From assembly GCF_014529945.1 (NCBI RefSeq), contig NZ_JACVFB010000006.1, forward strand, positions 186,001 to 250,000: a stretch of DNA of 64,000 nucleotides, given 5' to 3'. Below are positions 9,078 to 17,444 of the stretch, one piece after another. Position 1 is the first letter of the stretch. Each line of letters starts with the position of its first letter. This DNA comes from Chitinophaga varians. Its GTDB lineage: Bacteria; Bacteroidota; Bacteroidia; Chitinophagales; Chitinophagaceae. The notes under the pieces are model-generated. The model had not been told where the DNA came from. It ran no database searches and saw only the letters and a program-made list of their open reading frames with translations. Made by a program: the position numbers and the translations under genes.

Positions 9078-9713
9078 TTATAAACGGTTACTTTCCTCAA
9101 TAATATTATCGACTGTTTGCTGCAGCCGGTCGAGTGGTGTGTATCCTCTTGCGCAGAGGTACAATTGTTTGCCTGTGTCCAGAATAGCGGCGGGAAAGCC
9201 GGTAATGCCCCAGTTCTGCACCAGTTGAAACTCCTGATTGGTTTCATATCGCAGGTGCTCATTGTGCAGCCGGTCAATAAATTCATCTTCCGGCAGGCTG
9301 TATTTCCGGATCAGTTTCCGGTAAGTGGTGTCAAGGTTAAGGCTTAAGCCATCGTAGTTAAGCGCATGTTGCATATCATGCGCAAAAGAGATGGCGTTTT
9401 CAGGCTGATAAGCCTTAAAAACAGTGAGGGCGACTGACGGTTTTTCTGAATCCATCATTTCCTCAGAAGGCAGTAGCTTTTCCAGAAAAGCGTTACCAAA
9501 TTTCACCCCTGTCATCTCTTCCACATTGGTATGTTCCCGTTGGATATAGGCCGCCATCGTAGAGAACGGGTGGCGATTGTCTCCCACGATCATACCACCG
9601 GAGAGGATATCAAATTCCATGGCACCGCTGTGCAACTGCTGAAACTGCATGACTACCGGTGTAAACCCGTAGCACCATCCACAAAGCGGATCATAGACAT
9701 ATATAAAGCGCAT
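9078..9713 (-). CDS. DsbA family thiol-disulfide oxidoreductase
   Basis: 211 residues with no signal peptide, so likely cytoplasmic. The N-terminus is a thioredoxin-fold strand with the active-site motif CGWC (YVYDPLCGWCYGF, Cys11 and Cys14). The central helical insertion is typical of DsbA/FrnE-like proteins, and the cis-proline loop appears late (WGITGFPAAIL). Members reduce, oxidise or isomerise disulfides or act as adaptors; the lack of a signal peptide and the CGWC pair suggest the cytoplasmic FrnE/YjbH-like side of the family. It precedes the GNAT gene in an apparent two-gene operon. Confidence 0.85.
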   Translation of the reverse strand: MRFIYVYDPLCGWCYGFTPVVMQFQQLHSGAMEFDILSGGMIVGDNRHPFSTMAAYIQREHTNVEEMTGVKFGNAFLEKLLPSEEMMDSEKPSVALTVFKAYQPENAISFAHDMQHALNYDGLSLNLDTTYRKLIRKYSLPEDEFIDRLHNEHLRYETNQEFQLVQNWGITGFPAAILDTGKQLYLCARGYTPLDRLQQTVDNIIEESNRL

Positions 9714-9846
9714 AAACAGGCATTTAGCTTTTCGCGGTTAGCTGTGCTTAGCCGTTGGAAAAAGTGCAAGTTGCTGCAAAGATAACTAATCTACAGGTTG
9801 ATTTGACCCCTTATATGAGGTCAATTGTAATTATGGGAACAATGTT

Positions 9847-10596
9847 TTATAGTAAATCGTCTTCTTCCACTTCATCCGGCAGGAGCGGAGAAGGTCCTTC
9901 CGCGTCTTTATCAAAATGCCGGTGAAACAGCTTTTTCGACAGCATCATGTCTTTCCGGGTAGCCCTGTAAGATAATCTGGCGGCGATGATCAGCGTAAAA
10001 ACCGCCGCTCCCAGCGCCAGGATGTTATTGCCGGAGAACAGGAAGAAGTCGAAGGAGCCGTGGAAAAATACCGCGATCAATAGGCCTTTCAGCAGGAGCA
10101 TATTACGCTGCGCCGGCATAAATTTGGCCAGTCCCACATAGTATCCCATCAGGATGGCAAACGTGGCGTGGGCAGGCACCGACAGGAACATGCGGGCCAC
10201 ACCGGTGCCCAATCCGAACTGACCAACATAAGCGATATTCTCCAGCGTGGCAAAGCCCATTCCAATCATCACCGCATACACAATACCATCCAGGGGTTCA
10301 TTGAATGCTTTTTTGGGATAGGCATAAAAGCGCAGCACCAGAAACTTGGCGAATTCTTCGGAGAGGCCTACGATGCCATAGGCAAAGAAGGCGGTATCAA
10401 AGAGACTGTTGTTGGTTTCCCGGAAGCCGTACATGGAGGCGAGCACCTGAAACAGCAATGGCATGACCACGCAGGCCATGCCAAGGAGGAAACTTTTTAT
10501 CAGCAGGCCAACCGGTTCCGGATCGTATTTATCGACTATAAACATCAGGAGGCAGATAGCCAGTCCCGGGGCTACGGCCAGCGCCAATAACATCAT
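9847..10596 (-). CDS. PrsW family intramembrane protease
   Basis: 249 residues, mostly hydrophobic with about seven membrane segments. The PrsW signature residues are present: Glu80-Glu81 in LSEEFAKFLVLR, Glu119 in GMGFATLENIAY, His143 in VPAHATFAILMGYY and His179 in FFHGSFDFFLF. In Bacillus, PrsW cleaves the anti-sigma factor RsiW; its targets in Bacteroidota are not known to me. The cytosolic tail ends in an acidic stretch (PDEVEEDDLL). The start codon overlaps the stop of the PolX-family gene by 4 nt (10593-10596), so the two are translationally coupled. Confidence 0.9.
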   Translation of the reverse strand: MMLLALAVAPGLAICLLMFIVDKYDPEPVGLLIKSFLLGMACVVMPLLFQVLASMYGFRETNNSLFDTAFFAYGIVGLSEEFAKFLVLRFYAYPKKAFNEPLDGIVYAVMIGMGFATLENIAYVGQFGLGTGVARMFLSVPAHATFAILMGYYVGLAKFMPAQRNMLLLKGLLIAVFFHGSFDFFLFSGNNILALGAAVFTLIIAARLSYRATRKDMMLSKKLFHRHFDKDAEGPSPLLPDEVEEDDLL

Positions 10597-12281
10597 GGGA
10601 GGATATTTTTTTGTTTTTTGCGTTCCTGCAGGAAACTATCGAGCATGTCAACGCTAAAGCTGCTCAGATTGTTGGCTTTGGTGACACCACCTTTTTGAGC
10701 TGCCAGCGTACCGTAATGCACATCGCGGTATCCCTGAATACTATGGGCATCCGGATCGATGGATATCAGCACTTTTTTCTCCAATGCAGCAGACAGCCAG
10801 GTCCAGTCGATATCCAGGCGGCGCGGGTGTGCATTGAGCTCAATCACCACATTATTGGCCGCGCAGGCATCTATTACCGCTTTATGATTGACCGGATAGC
10901 CGTTGCGGCTCAGCAGCAGTCGGCCGGTCATATGCCCGAGGATTGTCGTATAGGGGTTCTCGATGGCTTTGAGGATCCTGGCCATCGCTTTCTCTTCCGT
11001 CATTTTCAGGTTGGAGTGCACGGAAGCGATGACGAGGTCGAAGCGCGCCAGCACCTCATCGGGGTAGTCGAGCGTACCGTCGTTGAGGATATCCGCTTCA
11101 ATACTTTTGAAGATACGGAAGGGGGCCAGTTTTTTATTCAGTTCATCGATCTGCTCGTGTTGTGCTATCACCCTTTCGATGCTCAGGCCGTTGGCATAAA
11201 ATGCGGAGCGGGAGTGGTCGCTGATGACGAGGTATTCGAAGCCCTGGTTTTTAGCGGCGGTGGCCATTTCTTCGAGGGAATCCACGCCGTCGCTCCACTG
11301 GCTGTGGGAGTGGATGATGCCTTTAATGTCTGCCCGTGTGATGAGGGTGGGCAGTTGTTGCTGGCGGGCCAGTTCAATCTCGTGTTGTCCTTCGCGGAGG
11401 CAGGGCGGTATATAAGCCATGCCTGCGCCGCTGAAGATAGCTTCTTCGGAGGGCGCTTTGCGGATATGGGACGCGCCGCCGGCAGCATTGAATTTATCGA
11501 TAAAAGCAGGAGCGCCGGTAGTGCAGAAAAGGGTACTGTGGAAGTCGTCCGCTTCGCAGGCGTGCGTTACTATATTGAGTTTATCATTGTATTTCCATAC
11601 CTGATCGGGGCCGTTGGCATCGCCGGGAGTGAAGCCGGGCAGGGTAGCGATGCGTTCCCGCAGCGTTTCCGGCGTGGCGGCGATCACGAATTCCAATTCA
11701 TCGATGATCACCTCCTGACGGCGGAAAGCGCCGGTAAGCGTCACCGGTGCAGGTGCCAGCAGTTCCTTCAGCTGTTTCTCCAGATCTGTCGCGATGGTTT
11801 CCACTTCCGCGAAGAGGTAGCGGTTACGGTTGGACAGGTAGAATTCTATATTCTGACGGACGTTTTCCTGTGTTTTTTCGCCGAAGCCTTTGAGCAGCAG
11901 GAGACGGTTTTCGTTACAGGCATATAATAGTTCGCCCATGGACTCTATCTCCAGTTCTTTCCAGATGGTCGCTATTTTTTTCGGTCCCAGTCCTTTGATC
12001 TTCATGATTTCGAGGATACCGGGCGGCGTGACGTTCAGGTAGTTGGTGAGCAGGGAAAAGCTGCTCGTATCGAGCATTTCGAGGATACTTTTTCCGGTAG
12101 ACTCCCCGATGCCTTTAATACGGAATATCTCATCGCGCGGGGTGTCTTTGAGTTGTGCCGGCAGTTTTTCGATGGTAAAGGCTGCAGAGGCGAAGGATTT
12201 GGCTTTAAAGCTGTTTTCCCCGTGGATGTCCATTAGTTTGGACAACAGGGAAAAATTATCGGCTATTGAATTATTGTCCAT
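10593..12281 (-). CDS. PolX-family protein with intact PHP and degenerate polymerase site
   Basis: 562 residues with the PolX layout: helix-hairpin-helix motifs at about 50-65, 92-105 and 128-142 (IKGIGESTGKS, IKGLGPKKIATIW, LKGFGEKTQENV), a polymerase-beta nucleotidyltransferase region at about 180-255, and a PHP domain from about 320. The PHP ligands look complete: IIHSHSQWSDG (His324, His326, Asp331), ISDHS (Asp355, His356), SIEAD, ASVHSN, GHMTGR, and DPDAHS. The polymerase site does not: the usual Asp-x-Asp after the GSFRR-like motif reads Glu195-Leu-Glu197 (TGAFRRQEVIIDELEFV), and the third Asp is replaced by Asn236 (KLNIVTH). The protein is therefore more likely a PHP nuclease or phosphoesterase that binds DNA through its HhH motifs than an active gap-filling polymerase. 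It starts 15 codons before a non-coding region and is coupled to the PrsW gene. Confidence 0.88.
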   Translation of the reverse strand: MDNNSIADNFSLLSKLMDIHGENSFKAKSFASAAFTIEKLPAQLKDTPRDEIFRIKGIGESTGKSILEMLDTSSFSLLTNYLNVTPPGILEIMKIKGLGPKKIATIWKELEIESMGELLYACNENRLLLLKGFGEKTQENVRQNIEFYLSNRNRYLFAEVETIATDLEKQLKELLAPAPVTLTGAFRRQEVIIDELEFVIAATPETLRERIATLPGFTPGDANGPDQVWKYNDKLNIVTHACEADDFHSTLFCTTGAPAFIDKFNAAGGASHIRKAPSEEAIFSGAGMAYIPPCLREGQHEIELARQQQLPTLITRADIKGIIHSHSQWSDGVDSLEEMATAAKNQGFEYLVISDHSRSAFYANGLSIERVIAQHEQIDELNKKLAPFRIFKSIEADILNDGTLDYPDEVLARFDLVIASVHSNLKMTEEKAMARILKAIENPYTTILGHMTGRLLLSRNGYPVNHKAVIDACAANNVVIELNAHPRRLDIDWTWLSAALEKKVLISIDPDAHSIQGYRDVHYGTLAAQKGGVTKANNLSSFSVDMLDSFLQERKKQKNILP

Positions 12282-12349
12282 GTGGTAAAAATACGAATTC
12301 CATGCATTTGGTGGTTTGGTGGTTTGGTTTGTATGATTTCATGGGATTT

Positions 12350-12612
12350 CGCGTTTTGCGGACATTTTTGAGCGATTGAGGATTTTGTAGGAAGGTGGTT
12401 TTTCTGGATTTTTCATGTTTTCAGGTGTTTTCGGGCGTTTTTAATCGATTTCGGGATTTGTAGGAGGGTCAATTTTTGAGATTTTTCACGTTTTTAGGTG
12501 TTTTCGGACGTTTTCGATTGATTCGGGATAGGTAGGAGGACAAGTTTTTCGGTTTTTTCACGTTTTTCGGTGTTTTTGGGCATTTTTGGACGATTTCGAG
12601 CATGTCTGGCTT
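12350..12612. repeat. Degenerate tandem repeat, period about 73 bp, roughly 3.5 copies
   Basis: The phrase GGTGTTTTCGG(A/G)CGTTTT recurs at 12351 (as GCGTTTTGCGGACATTTTT), 12424, 12497 and 12569 (as GGTGTTTTTGGGCATTTTT), a spacing of 72-73 bp. Between these anchors each copy carries GATT(T)CGGGAT, GTAGGAGG and TTTTTCACGTTTTT-like segments in the same order. Copies have diverged and no reading frame runs through them. Function is unknown. Confidence 0.75.
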
Positions 12613-12642
12613 TTCGGAATTCATGTTTTCACGTGGTGTTAC

Positions 12643-12674
12643 CATTTTCCCCAGGGTTGGAGCCCTGGGCTATG
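12643..12674. repeat. GC-rich palindromic element, copy 1
   Basis: CCCAGGG (12650-12656) pairs with CCCTGGG (12663-12669) around a 6-nt loop, flanked by CATTTT and CTATG. A similar element with the same flanks (CATT ... TTATG) lies at 62841-62872. No T tract follows, so it is not a simple terminator. Confidence 0.5.
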
Positions 12675-13040
12675 TTTGTTTTTCAGGCTGTTTTCAGGTA
12701 AAGGTTTATCAGGGGTGATGTGAAAATGAGGTTGCGCAGGGGAGGTGTACCAACATTGTGGATGGCATTTGGTAGAGGTGCGAAATAGTGTCTAGGGTGA
12801 TTTATGGATATAAAAGGAGTCCAATACCTGAGAATTAAATCGATAATGGTGTTGACAATAATGTATAGGAACAGGCTTTAATCTCCAGAGATTGGAATGG
12901 AAGTGGGGGTATGTGTTATGTATGGGTATAAAATCTTCCGCTGCGATAGTAGGTGAGGTATAAAAAGAATTCAACTCCCGACGACATTCCTTATCGCGGG
13001 CAATAAGGTATATGGCAATATTGAACCTGAAAAATAAACG

Positions 13041-13066
13041 TGGCCCGGGGTTTCACTCCTGGGAGC
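13041..13066. repeat. GC-rich palindromic element, copy 2 (weaker)
   Basis: CCCGGG (13044-13049) can pair with CCTGGG (13058-13063) with one G-T wobble around GTTTCACT. It has the same CCC-x-GGG arm logic as the elements at 12643 and 62841 but different flanks. Confidence 0.35.
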
Positions 13067-13082
13067 CTGGGGCCGGGACATA

Positions 13083-13111
13083 AAAAAGATCCCGGCGTAG
13101 AAGCCGGGACC
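13083..13111 (-). terminator. Terminator of the histone-like gene
   Basis: On the minus strand TCCCGGC, a TTCTAC loop and GCCGGGA form a stem of seven pairs followed by TCTTTTTT. It lies about 30 nt after the stop of the Lys/Ala-rich gene. Confidence 0.75.
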
Positions 13112-13139
13112 TTTATAACTACATTTTGTAAATCCGATC

Positions 13140-13535
13140 TTAGTTTGCCGGAGCAGCTGGTGCTTGAGGAGCAGCTGGTGCTTTTTTAGCAGGAGCTTTC
13201 TTCTTAGCAGCAGGTTTTTTAGCAGCAGCTTTCTTTTTAGGAGCAGCTTTTTTAGCAGCGGCTTTCTTTTTAGGAGCGGCTTTCTTAGCAGCGGCTTTCT
13301 TTTTAGGAGCAGCTTTCTTAGCAGCAGCTTTTTTAGGAGCAGCTTTCTTAGCAGCGGCTTTCTTTTTAGGAGCAGCTTTCTTAGCAGCAGCTTTCTTTTT
13401 AGGAGCGGCTTTCTTAGCAGCAGCTTTTTTAGGAGCAGCTTTCTTAGCAGCAGCTTTCTTTTTAGGAGCAGCTTTCTTAGCAGCAGCTTTTTTAGGCGCA
13501 GCTTTCTTAGCAGCTGCTTTTTTAATTGTTGCCAT
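13140..13535 (-). CDS. Lys/Ala-rich histone H1-like protein
   Basis: 131 residues made almost only of Lys, Ala and Pro. After MATIKK the protein is a chain of AAAKKAAPKK and AAAKKAAPKKK units, about nine or ten in all, and ends in a Pro/Ala/Gln tail (APAAPQAPAAPAN). The composition and repeats match bacterial H1/HC2-like proteins that bind DNA through a disordered basic tail. The nucleotide sequence is itself repetitive in units of about 27-36 bp, so copy number may vary among strains. It lies 64 nt after the L27 gene on the same strand and may share its transcript, while its own hairpin closes the cluster. Ribosome or RNA association is an alternative given the neighbours. Confidence 0.8.
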   Translation of the reverse strand: MATIKKAAAKKAAPKKAAAKKAAPKKKAAAKKAAPKKAAAKKAAPKKKAAAKKAAPKKKAAAKKAAPKKAAAKKAAPKKKAAAKKAAPKKKAAAKKAAPKKKAAAKKPAAKKKAPAKKAPAAPQAPAAPAN

Positions 13536-13599
13536 TGTTTTTTGAATTTGGGTTAGTAAAAAAATATTGGGTATAAAAAAACTTTATGGCTAACACTGA

Positions 13600-13878
13600 T
13601 TAGGCTTCTGCCTGAGCAGTGGTGTCAAATGCTTTAACAGAAACGTAAGTCTTGTTTTCGCGACCTTTTCTGAATTCAACCACACCATCTGCCAATGCGA
13701 AAATGGTAAAATCTTTACCAACGCCTACGTTTTGACCGGGATGATAAACGGTGCCTCTCTGACGAACGATGATGTTACCAGAAATAGCAGGTTGACCACC
13801 GAAGATTTTTACTCCGAGCCTTTTGCTCTGGGAGTCGCGGCCGTTCTTTACACTACCTTCACCTTTTTTATGTGCCAT
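13600..13878 (-). CDS. rpmA: 50S ribosomal protein L27
   Basis: 92 residues with the L27 signature at the N-terminus (MAHKKGEGSVKNGRDSQSKR, then LGVKIFGGQ) and the conserved IIVRQRGTVYHPGQNVGVGKDFTIFA run (shown in the frame at about residues 36-61). L27 sits at the subunit interface near the peptidyl-transferase centre. There is no Firmicutes-type N-terminal extension needing cleavage. It follows rplU by 55 nt, the standard bacterial rplU-rpmA order. Confidence 0.97.
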   Translation of the reverse strand: MAHKKGEGSVKNGRDSQSKRLGVKIFGGQPAISGNIIVRQRGTVYHPGQNVGVGKDFTIFALADGVVEFRKGRENKTYVSVKAFDTTAQAEA

Positions 13879-13933
13879 TGTATAATTACTTTAATAATAA
13901 TGTGTCTAAATAAAATAACAAGCTTAAAATGAA

Positions 13934-14236
13934 TTAAGCTATTTCATTGATCCGGATCTTCGTGAAATGGGTACGGTGTCCAACTTTCTTTCTGAAGCCT
14001 TTTCTTCTCTTCATTTTGAAAGCGATCACTTTGTCACCCTGTACATGGCTCAGGATCTCTGCCTTTACTACTGATTTTACATCAGTGCCTACGGTCAGTG
14101 CACCAGCATTGTCTGTTAACAGTACTTCGGAAAACTCCACTTTGTCTCCAACTTTTCCTTGTAACTGCTGTACAAAAATTTCCTGGTCTTTTTCTACTTT
14201 AAATTGCTGACCTGCGATTTTTACAACTGCAAACAT
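13934..14236 (-). CDS. rplU: 50S ribosomal protein L21
   Basis: 100 residues from the ATG at 14236 (MFAVVKIAGQQFKVEKDQ), which is the standard L21 start; the longer frame to 14290 would run through the promoter and is rejected. The C-terminus carries the family motif FKMKRRKGFRKKVGHRTHFT, which contacts 23S rRNA. It is the first gene of the rplU-rpmA unit and has a strong Bacteroidota-type promoter directly upstream. Confidence 0.97.
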   Translation of the reverse strand: MFAVVKIAGQQFKVEKDQEIFVQQLQGKVGDKVEFSEVLLTDNAGALTVGTDVKSVVKAEILSHVQGDKVIAFKMKRRKGFRKKVGHRTHFTKIRINEIA

Positions 14237-14259
14237 AATTATCCAAAATATAATTTCCG

Positions 14260-14291
14260 CAAAAGTATCAATTGTTTTCCAATTGAACAAA
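14260..14291 (-). promoter_or_regulatory. rplU promoter, Bacteroidota consensus
   Basis: On the minus strand TTTG (plus 14288-14291) is followed after exactly 20 nt by TACTTTTG (plus 14260-14267). This fits the Bacteroidota vegetative consensus TTTG, 19-21 nt, TAnnTTTG. The predicted start would lie about 15-20 nt before the rplU ATG at 14236. Confidence 0.75.
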
Positions 14292-14626
14292 GATTTCCGG
14301 CTTTTTTTAATTCATATATGTAAATACGTATTAAAAGCCGGATAAAAACTTAATCTTTTCAAAGATACGTACTTTCCTGAATTTTAAATTTTTTTAACAA
14401 ATTCCGGGCCATGCCGCCTGGCTTTCCTATGGGATATGACAAAGCCGTAAAAACAGTTATTTTGCTGCACAAACCAACACAATTTTATATACTTTTGAAT
14501 TTTGGAATGTTGGAATTTTTGATCGACAGATTTATTGACAAATGCAGGGAATCCTCCAAAATCAAAAAATCAATACATCAGAAATCAAAAAAATGAACGT
14601 ATACTCTCAATTATAAAATAAAGGGC
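14292..14626. other. Intergenic region between rplU and the GH3-family gene
   Basis: AT-rich divergent intergenic region. A 61-codon frame at 14411-14596 has low-complexity content and no family features and is not called. A TACTTTTG box at 14490-14497 fits the -7 consensus for the plus-strand gene, with a possible TTTG at 14461-14464 that is 25 nt away and thus too distant. Nothing else was recognised. Confidence 0.4.
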
Positions 14627-16126
14627 ATGAAGTTTAAATCACTGCTAGCCAAACCATTTGCTTCTATTGTGCACAACAAAATCAAGAAGGAAATGCTCAG
14701 GGCGGTGGAAGACCAGGAGGCAATCCTGGAGGAACTGATAAAGACAGGCAAAAAGACGGAGTTCGGAAATGACCATAAGCTGGATGCAGTACGTACCCAC
14801 GAAGAGTTCAGACAAGCTGTGCCAATAAGGGACTACGAACAGTTCAAACCTTATATTGAGCGGATCAAAGAGGGCAAACAGAATGTACTGTGGAGAGGAC
14901 AGCCTATTTATCTGGCTAAAACTTCCGGTACCACCAGTGGTGTTAAATACATCCCCATTTCCAAAGATTCTATTTCTAATCATATTGATACTGCCCGTAA
15001 TGCCCTCCTTAATTATATGGGCGAAACCGGCAATACCGCATTCGCTGACGGGAAAATGATCTTCCTGTCCGGCTCCCCTGAGCTGGAAAGGGTAGGTGGT
15101 ATTCCTACCGGCCGCCTCAGCGGTATCGTGAATCACCATATTCCCCGGTATCTGCGTACTAATCAACTACCTTCGTATGAGACAAATTGTATAGACGACT
15201 GGGAAACCAAGCTCGACCGGATCGTAGAGGAAACCATCAACCAGGATATGACCCTGATCAGCGGCATACCGCCATGGGTGCAGATGTATTTCGACCGCCT
15301 GATGGAGCGTACAGATGGTAAAAAGATCAAAGAGATATTTAAAAATTTTGATGTGATGGTGTATGGCGGGGTCAACTTTGAACCTTACCGCGCCAAACTG
15401 ATGGCTTCTATCGGTCAACCGATCCATACCGTGGAAACATTTCCGGCCTCTGAAGGCTTTTTCGCCTTCCAGGATTCACAGGAGCAGGAAGGTCTGCTGC
15501 TGAATACCAACTCCGGTATCTTCTATGAGTTTATTCCGGCACAGGAAATTTTTAATGAAAATCCGACCCGACTGTCACTCAAAGATGTGCAAACCGGTGT
15601 AAATTACGCCATGATCATCAACAACAACGCCGGATTATGGGGGTACAACCTCGGTGATACCGTGAAGTTTGTTTCCACTAATCCCTATCGTTTGCTGGTG
15701 ACCGGCAGGATCAAACACTTTATTTCCGCCTTCGGCGAACACGTGATCGGGGAAGAAGTGGAATACAGTCTGATGAAAGCCGCTGCTGAAGAAAATGTGC
15801 ATATCACCGAATTTACAGTAGCCCCGATGGTGCAGACAAGCGGCGAACTGCCTTATCACGAATGGTTTGTGGAGTTTGAAAACGAGCCTAAAGACCTGAA
15901 GGCATTTGCCATGAAGGTAGACCAGCACCTGCGTCAGAAAAATATTTATTATAATGACCTTTTGACCGGCAATATTTTACAACCCCTGAAAATAAGAACC
16001 GTACGCAAACAAGGCTTCATAGACTATATGAAGGCGATTGGAAAACTGGGAGGCCAGAATAAAGTGCCCCGTCTCAGCAATGACAGAAAGCTGGCTGATG
16101 AACTGACTAAATACGTGCAGCCGTAA
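14627..16126 (+). CDS. GH3-family acyl-adenylate/acid-amido synthetase-like protein
   Basis: 499 residues matching the GH3 (auxin-responsive promoter) family, a branch of the acyl-adenylate-forming superfamily. The ATP/AMP motif is clear at about residues 98-112 (YLAKTSGTTSGVKYIPIS), as are FDVMVYGGVNFEPYRAKL, VETFPASEGFFAFQD and the C-terminal hinge region LLVTGRIKHFISAFGEHVIGE split over about residues 360-385. Plant GH3 enzymes join amino acids to hormone carboxylates; bacterial members are common in Bacteroidota but their substrates are not established. No thiolation domain is fused and no biosynthetic genes are adjacent. The next gene is dxr, 66 nt downstream. Confidence 0.88.
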   Translation: MKFKSLLAKPFASIVHNKIKKEMLRAVEDQEAILEELIKTGKKTEFGNDHKLDAVRTHEEFRQAVPIRDYEQFKPYIERIKEGKQNVLWRGQPIYLAKTSGTTSGVKYIPISKDSISNHIDTARNALLNYMGETGNTAFADGKMIFLSGSPELERVGGIPTGRLSGIVNHHIPRYLRTNQLPSYETNCIDDWETKLDRIVEETINQDMTLISGIPPWVQMYFDRLMERTDGKKIKEIFKNFDVMVYGGVNFEPYRAKLMASIGQPIHTVETFPASEGFFAFQDSQEQEGLLLNTNSGIFYEFIPAQEIFNENPTRLSLKDVQTGVNYAMIINNNAGLWGYNLGDTVKFVSTNPYRLLVTGRIKHFISAFGEHVIGEEVEYSLMKAAAEENVHITEFTVAPMVQTSGELPYHEWFVEFENEPKDLKAFAMKVDQHLRQKNIYYNDLLTGNILQPLKIRTVRKQGFIDYMKAIGKLGGQNKVPRLSNDRKLADELTKYVQP

Positions 16127-16192
16127 TGTAAGGTGTGACGACTGTAGCAGCGTTCACATCACTGTGAAAGATTAATAAAGTAAATCACCGTA

Positions 16193-17359
16193 ATGAATAA
16201 ACGAAAAATTGCCATTTTCGGGTCCACCGGATCCATTGGTATACAGGCACTGGAGGTGATAGCAGCGCACCCCGACAGATTTAGTGTTGAAGTGTTGACT
16301 GCACAACAGAATGCCGATCTCCTGATTGAACAGGCGTTGAAATTCAAGCCCAACGCAGTTGTGATAGGCAGCGAGGAAAAATATAAGCAGGTTAAAGACG
16401 TATTGTTTGACAAAGGCATTAAGGTATTTGCCGGTGCGAAAGCCATGGTGGAAGTAGCTTCCTGGAGCTCTATCGACATGGTGCTGGCAGCCATTATGGG
16501 TTTTGCGGGACTGGCGCCTACCTTGTCCGCTATCGAACAGGGCACGCCTGTAGCGCTGGCCAACAAGGAAACGCTGGTAGTAGCCGGTGATATTGTGATG
16601 GCCACTGCCCGCAGGAAAAATGTACCTGTCATTCCGGTTGATTCCGAGCACTCCGCTATTTTCCAGTGTCTGGTAGGAGAGCCCTTCAGCAAAGTGGAAA
16701 AAGTGATCCTGACTGCTTCCGGTGGTCCGTTCCTCGGCAAAAAGCCTAATTTCCTCATCAACGTAAAGAAAGATCACGCCCTGCAACACCCTAACTGGCG
16801 GATGGGCGCTAAAATAACCATCGATTGTGCCACCCTGATGAACAAAGGGTTGGAAATGATCGAAGCCCGCTGGATGTTTGGCTTACATCCGGAAAACATT
16901 GAAGTAGTGATACATCCGCAGTCCATTATCCACTCCATGGTGCAGTTTGTGGATGGCTCCCTGAAAGCCCAGATGGGCCTGCCCGACATGAAGCTGCCTA
17001 TTCAGTACGCACTCGGATATCCTGACCGTCTGGCCAATGATTTCCCACGGTTTTCTTTCCGGAACTATTCATCTCTCACGTTTGAACAGCCGGATACCAA
17101 GACTTTCCGCAACCTGGCCATCGCTATTGATGCCATGCACAAAGGGGGCAACACCGCTTGTGTGATGAACGCAGCCAATGAGGAAGTGGTGCATGCTTTC
17201 CTGCGCAACAGGATCGGGTTCTTACAGATGACGGAAGTAATTGAGGAAACAATTGCGAAAATTCCGTTTATTGAAGCGCCAACGCTGCATGATTATTACG
17301 AATGCGATCAGGCTGCACGTGAACACGCTGCAACCCTTATCAATGCTATCGTTATCTAA
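16193..17359 (+). CDS. dxr: 1-deoxy-D-xylulose 5-phosphate reductoisomerase
   Basis: 388 residues, the normal length. The N-terminal NADPH fold begins RKIAIFGSTGSIGIQALEVI. The substrate and metal motifs VPVDSEHSAIFQCL (here IPVDSEHSAIFQCL), TASGGPF, ATLMNKGLEMIEA and HPQSIIHSMV are all present, as is the C-terminal helical domain with NAANEEVV. The enzyme converts DXP to MEP, the first committed step of the non-mevalonate isoprenoid pathway, in the cytoplasm. The dxr-rseP order, 85 nt apart, is a common Bacteroidota arrangement. Confidence 0.97.
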   Translation: MNKRKIAIFGSTGSIGIQALEVIAAHPDRFSVEVLTAQQNADLLIEQALKFKPNAVVIGSEEKYKQVKDVLFDKGIKVFAGAKAMVEVASWSSIDMVLAAIMGFAGLAPTLSAIEQGTPVALANKETLVVAGDIVMATARRKNVPVIPVDSEHSAIFQCLVGEPFSKVEKVILTASGGPFLGKKPNFLINVKKDHALQHPNWRMGAKITIDCATLMNKGLEMIEARWMFGLHPENIEVVIHPQSIIHSMVQFVDGSLKAQMGLPDMKLPIQYALGYPDRLANDFPRFSFRNYSSLTFEQPDTKTFRNLAIAIDAMHKGGNTACVMNAANEEVVHAFLRNRIGFLQMTEVIEETIAKIPFIEAPTLHDYYECDQAAREHAATLINAIVI

Positions 17360-17444
17360 AATAACCGTTGAAAATTAACAAATAGTTTTGCCGGAATATC
17401 TGTGAAATCCGATATCTTGGGCAGATTAAAGCAGAAACAAGTAA

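Larger units (their letters stand above)
12282..13139. other. Gene-free stretch of 858 bp
   Basis: No credible coding sequence was found between the PolX-family gene and the histone-like gene. The stretch holds the ~73-bp degenerate tandem repeat (12350-12612), two GC-rich palindromes (12643-12674 and 13041-13066) and the terminator of the histone-like gene (13089-13109). The only listed-size frame, on the minus strand at 12792-12974, has no family features and no supporting context. The part from 12680 to 13020 shows nothing recognisable. Confidence 0.7.

Noticed and set aside
10611..11927. 438-codon plus-strand frame opposite the PolX-family gene
   Set aside because: It is antisense to a well-recognised protein over its whole length and shows no family features.
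12792..12974. 60-codon minus-strand frame in the gene-free region
   Set aside because: No start context, no family match and no neighbours that would support it.
13140..13535. Tandem repeats that could suggest a CRISPR array
   Set aside because: The repeats are contiguous, have no unique spacers and encode a Lys/Ala/Pro protein; no cas genes are present.
13164..13556. 130-codon plus-strand Ser/Phe-rich frame
   Set aside because: It is the antisense of the Lys/Ala repeat gene and arises only from its repetitive DNA.
14411..14596. 61-codon frame upstream of the GH3-family gene
   Set aside because: No family features, low complexity at its end (KIKKSIHQKSKK) and overlap with a likely promoter box.
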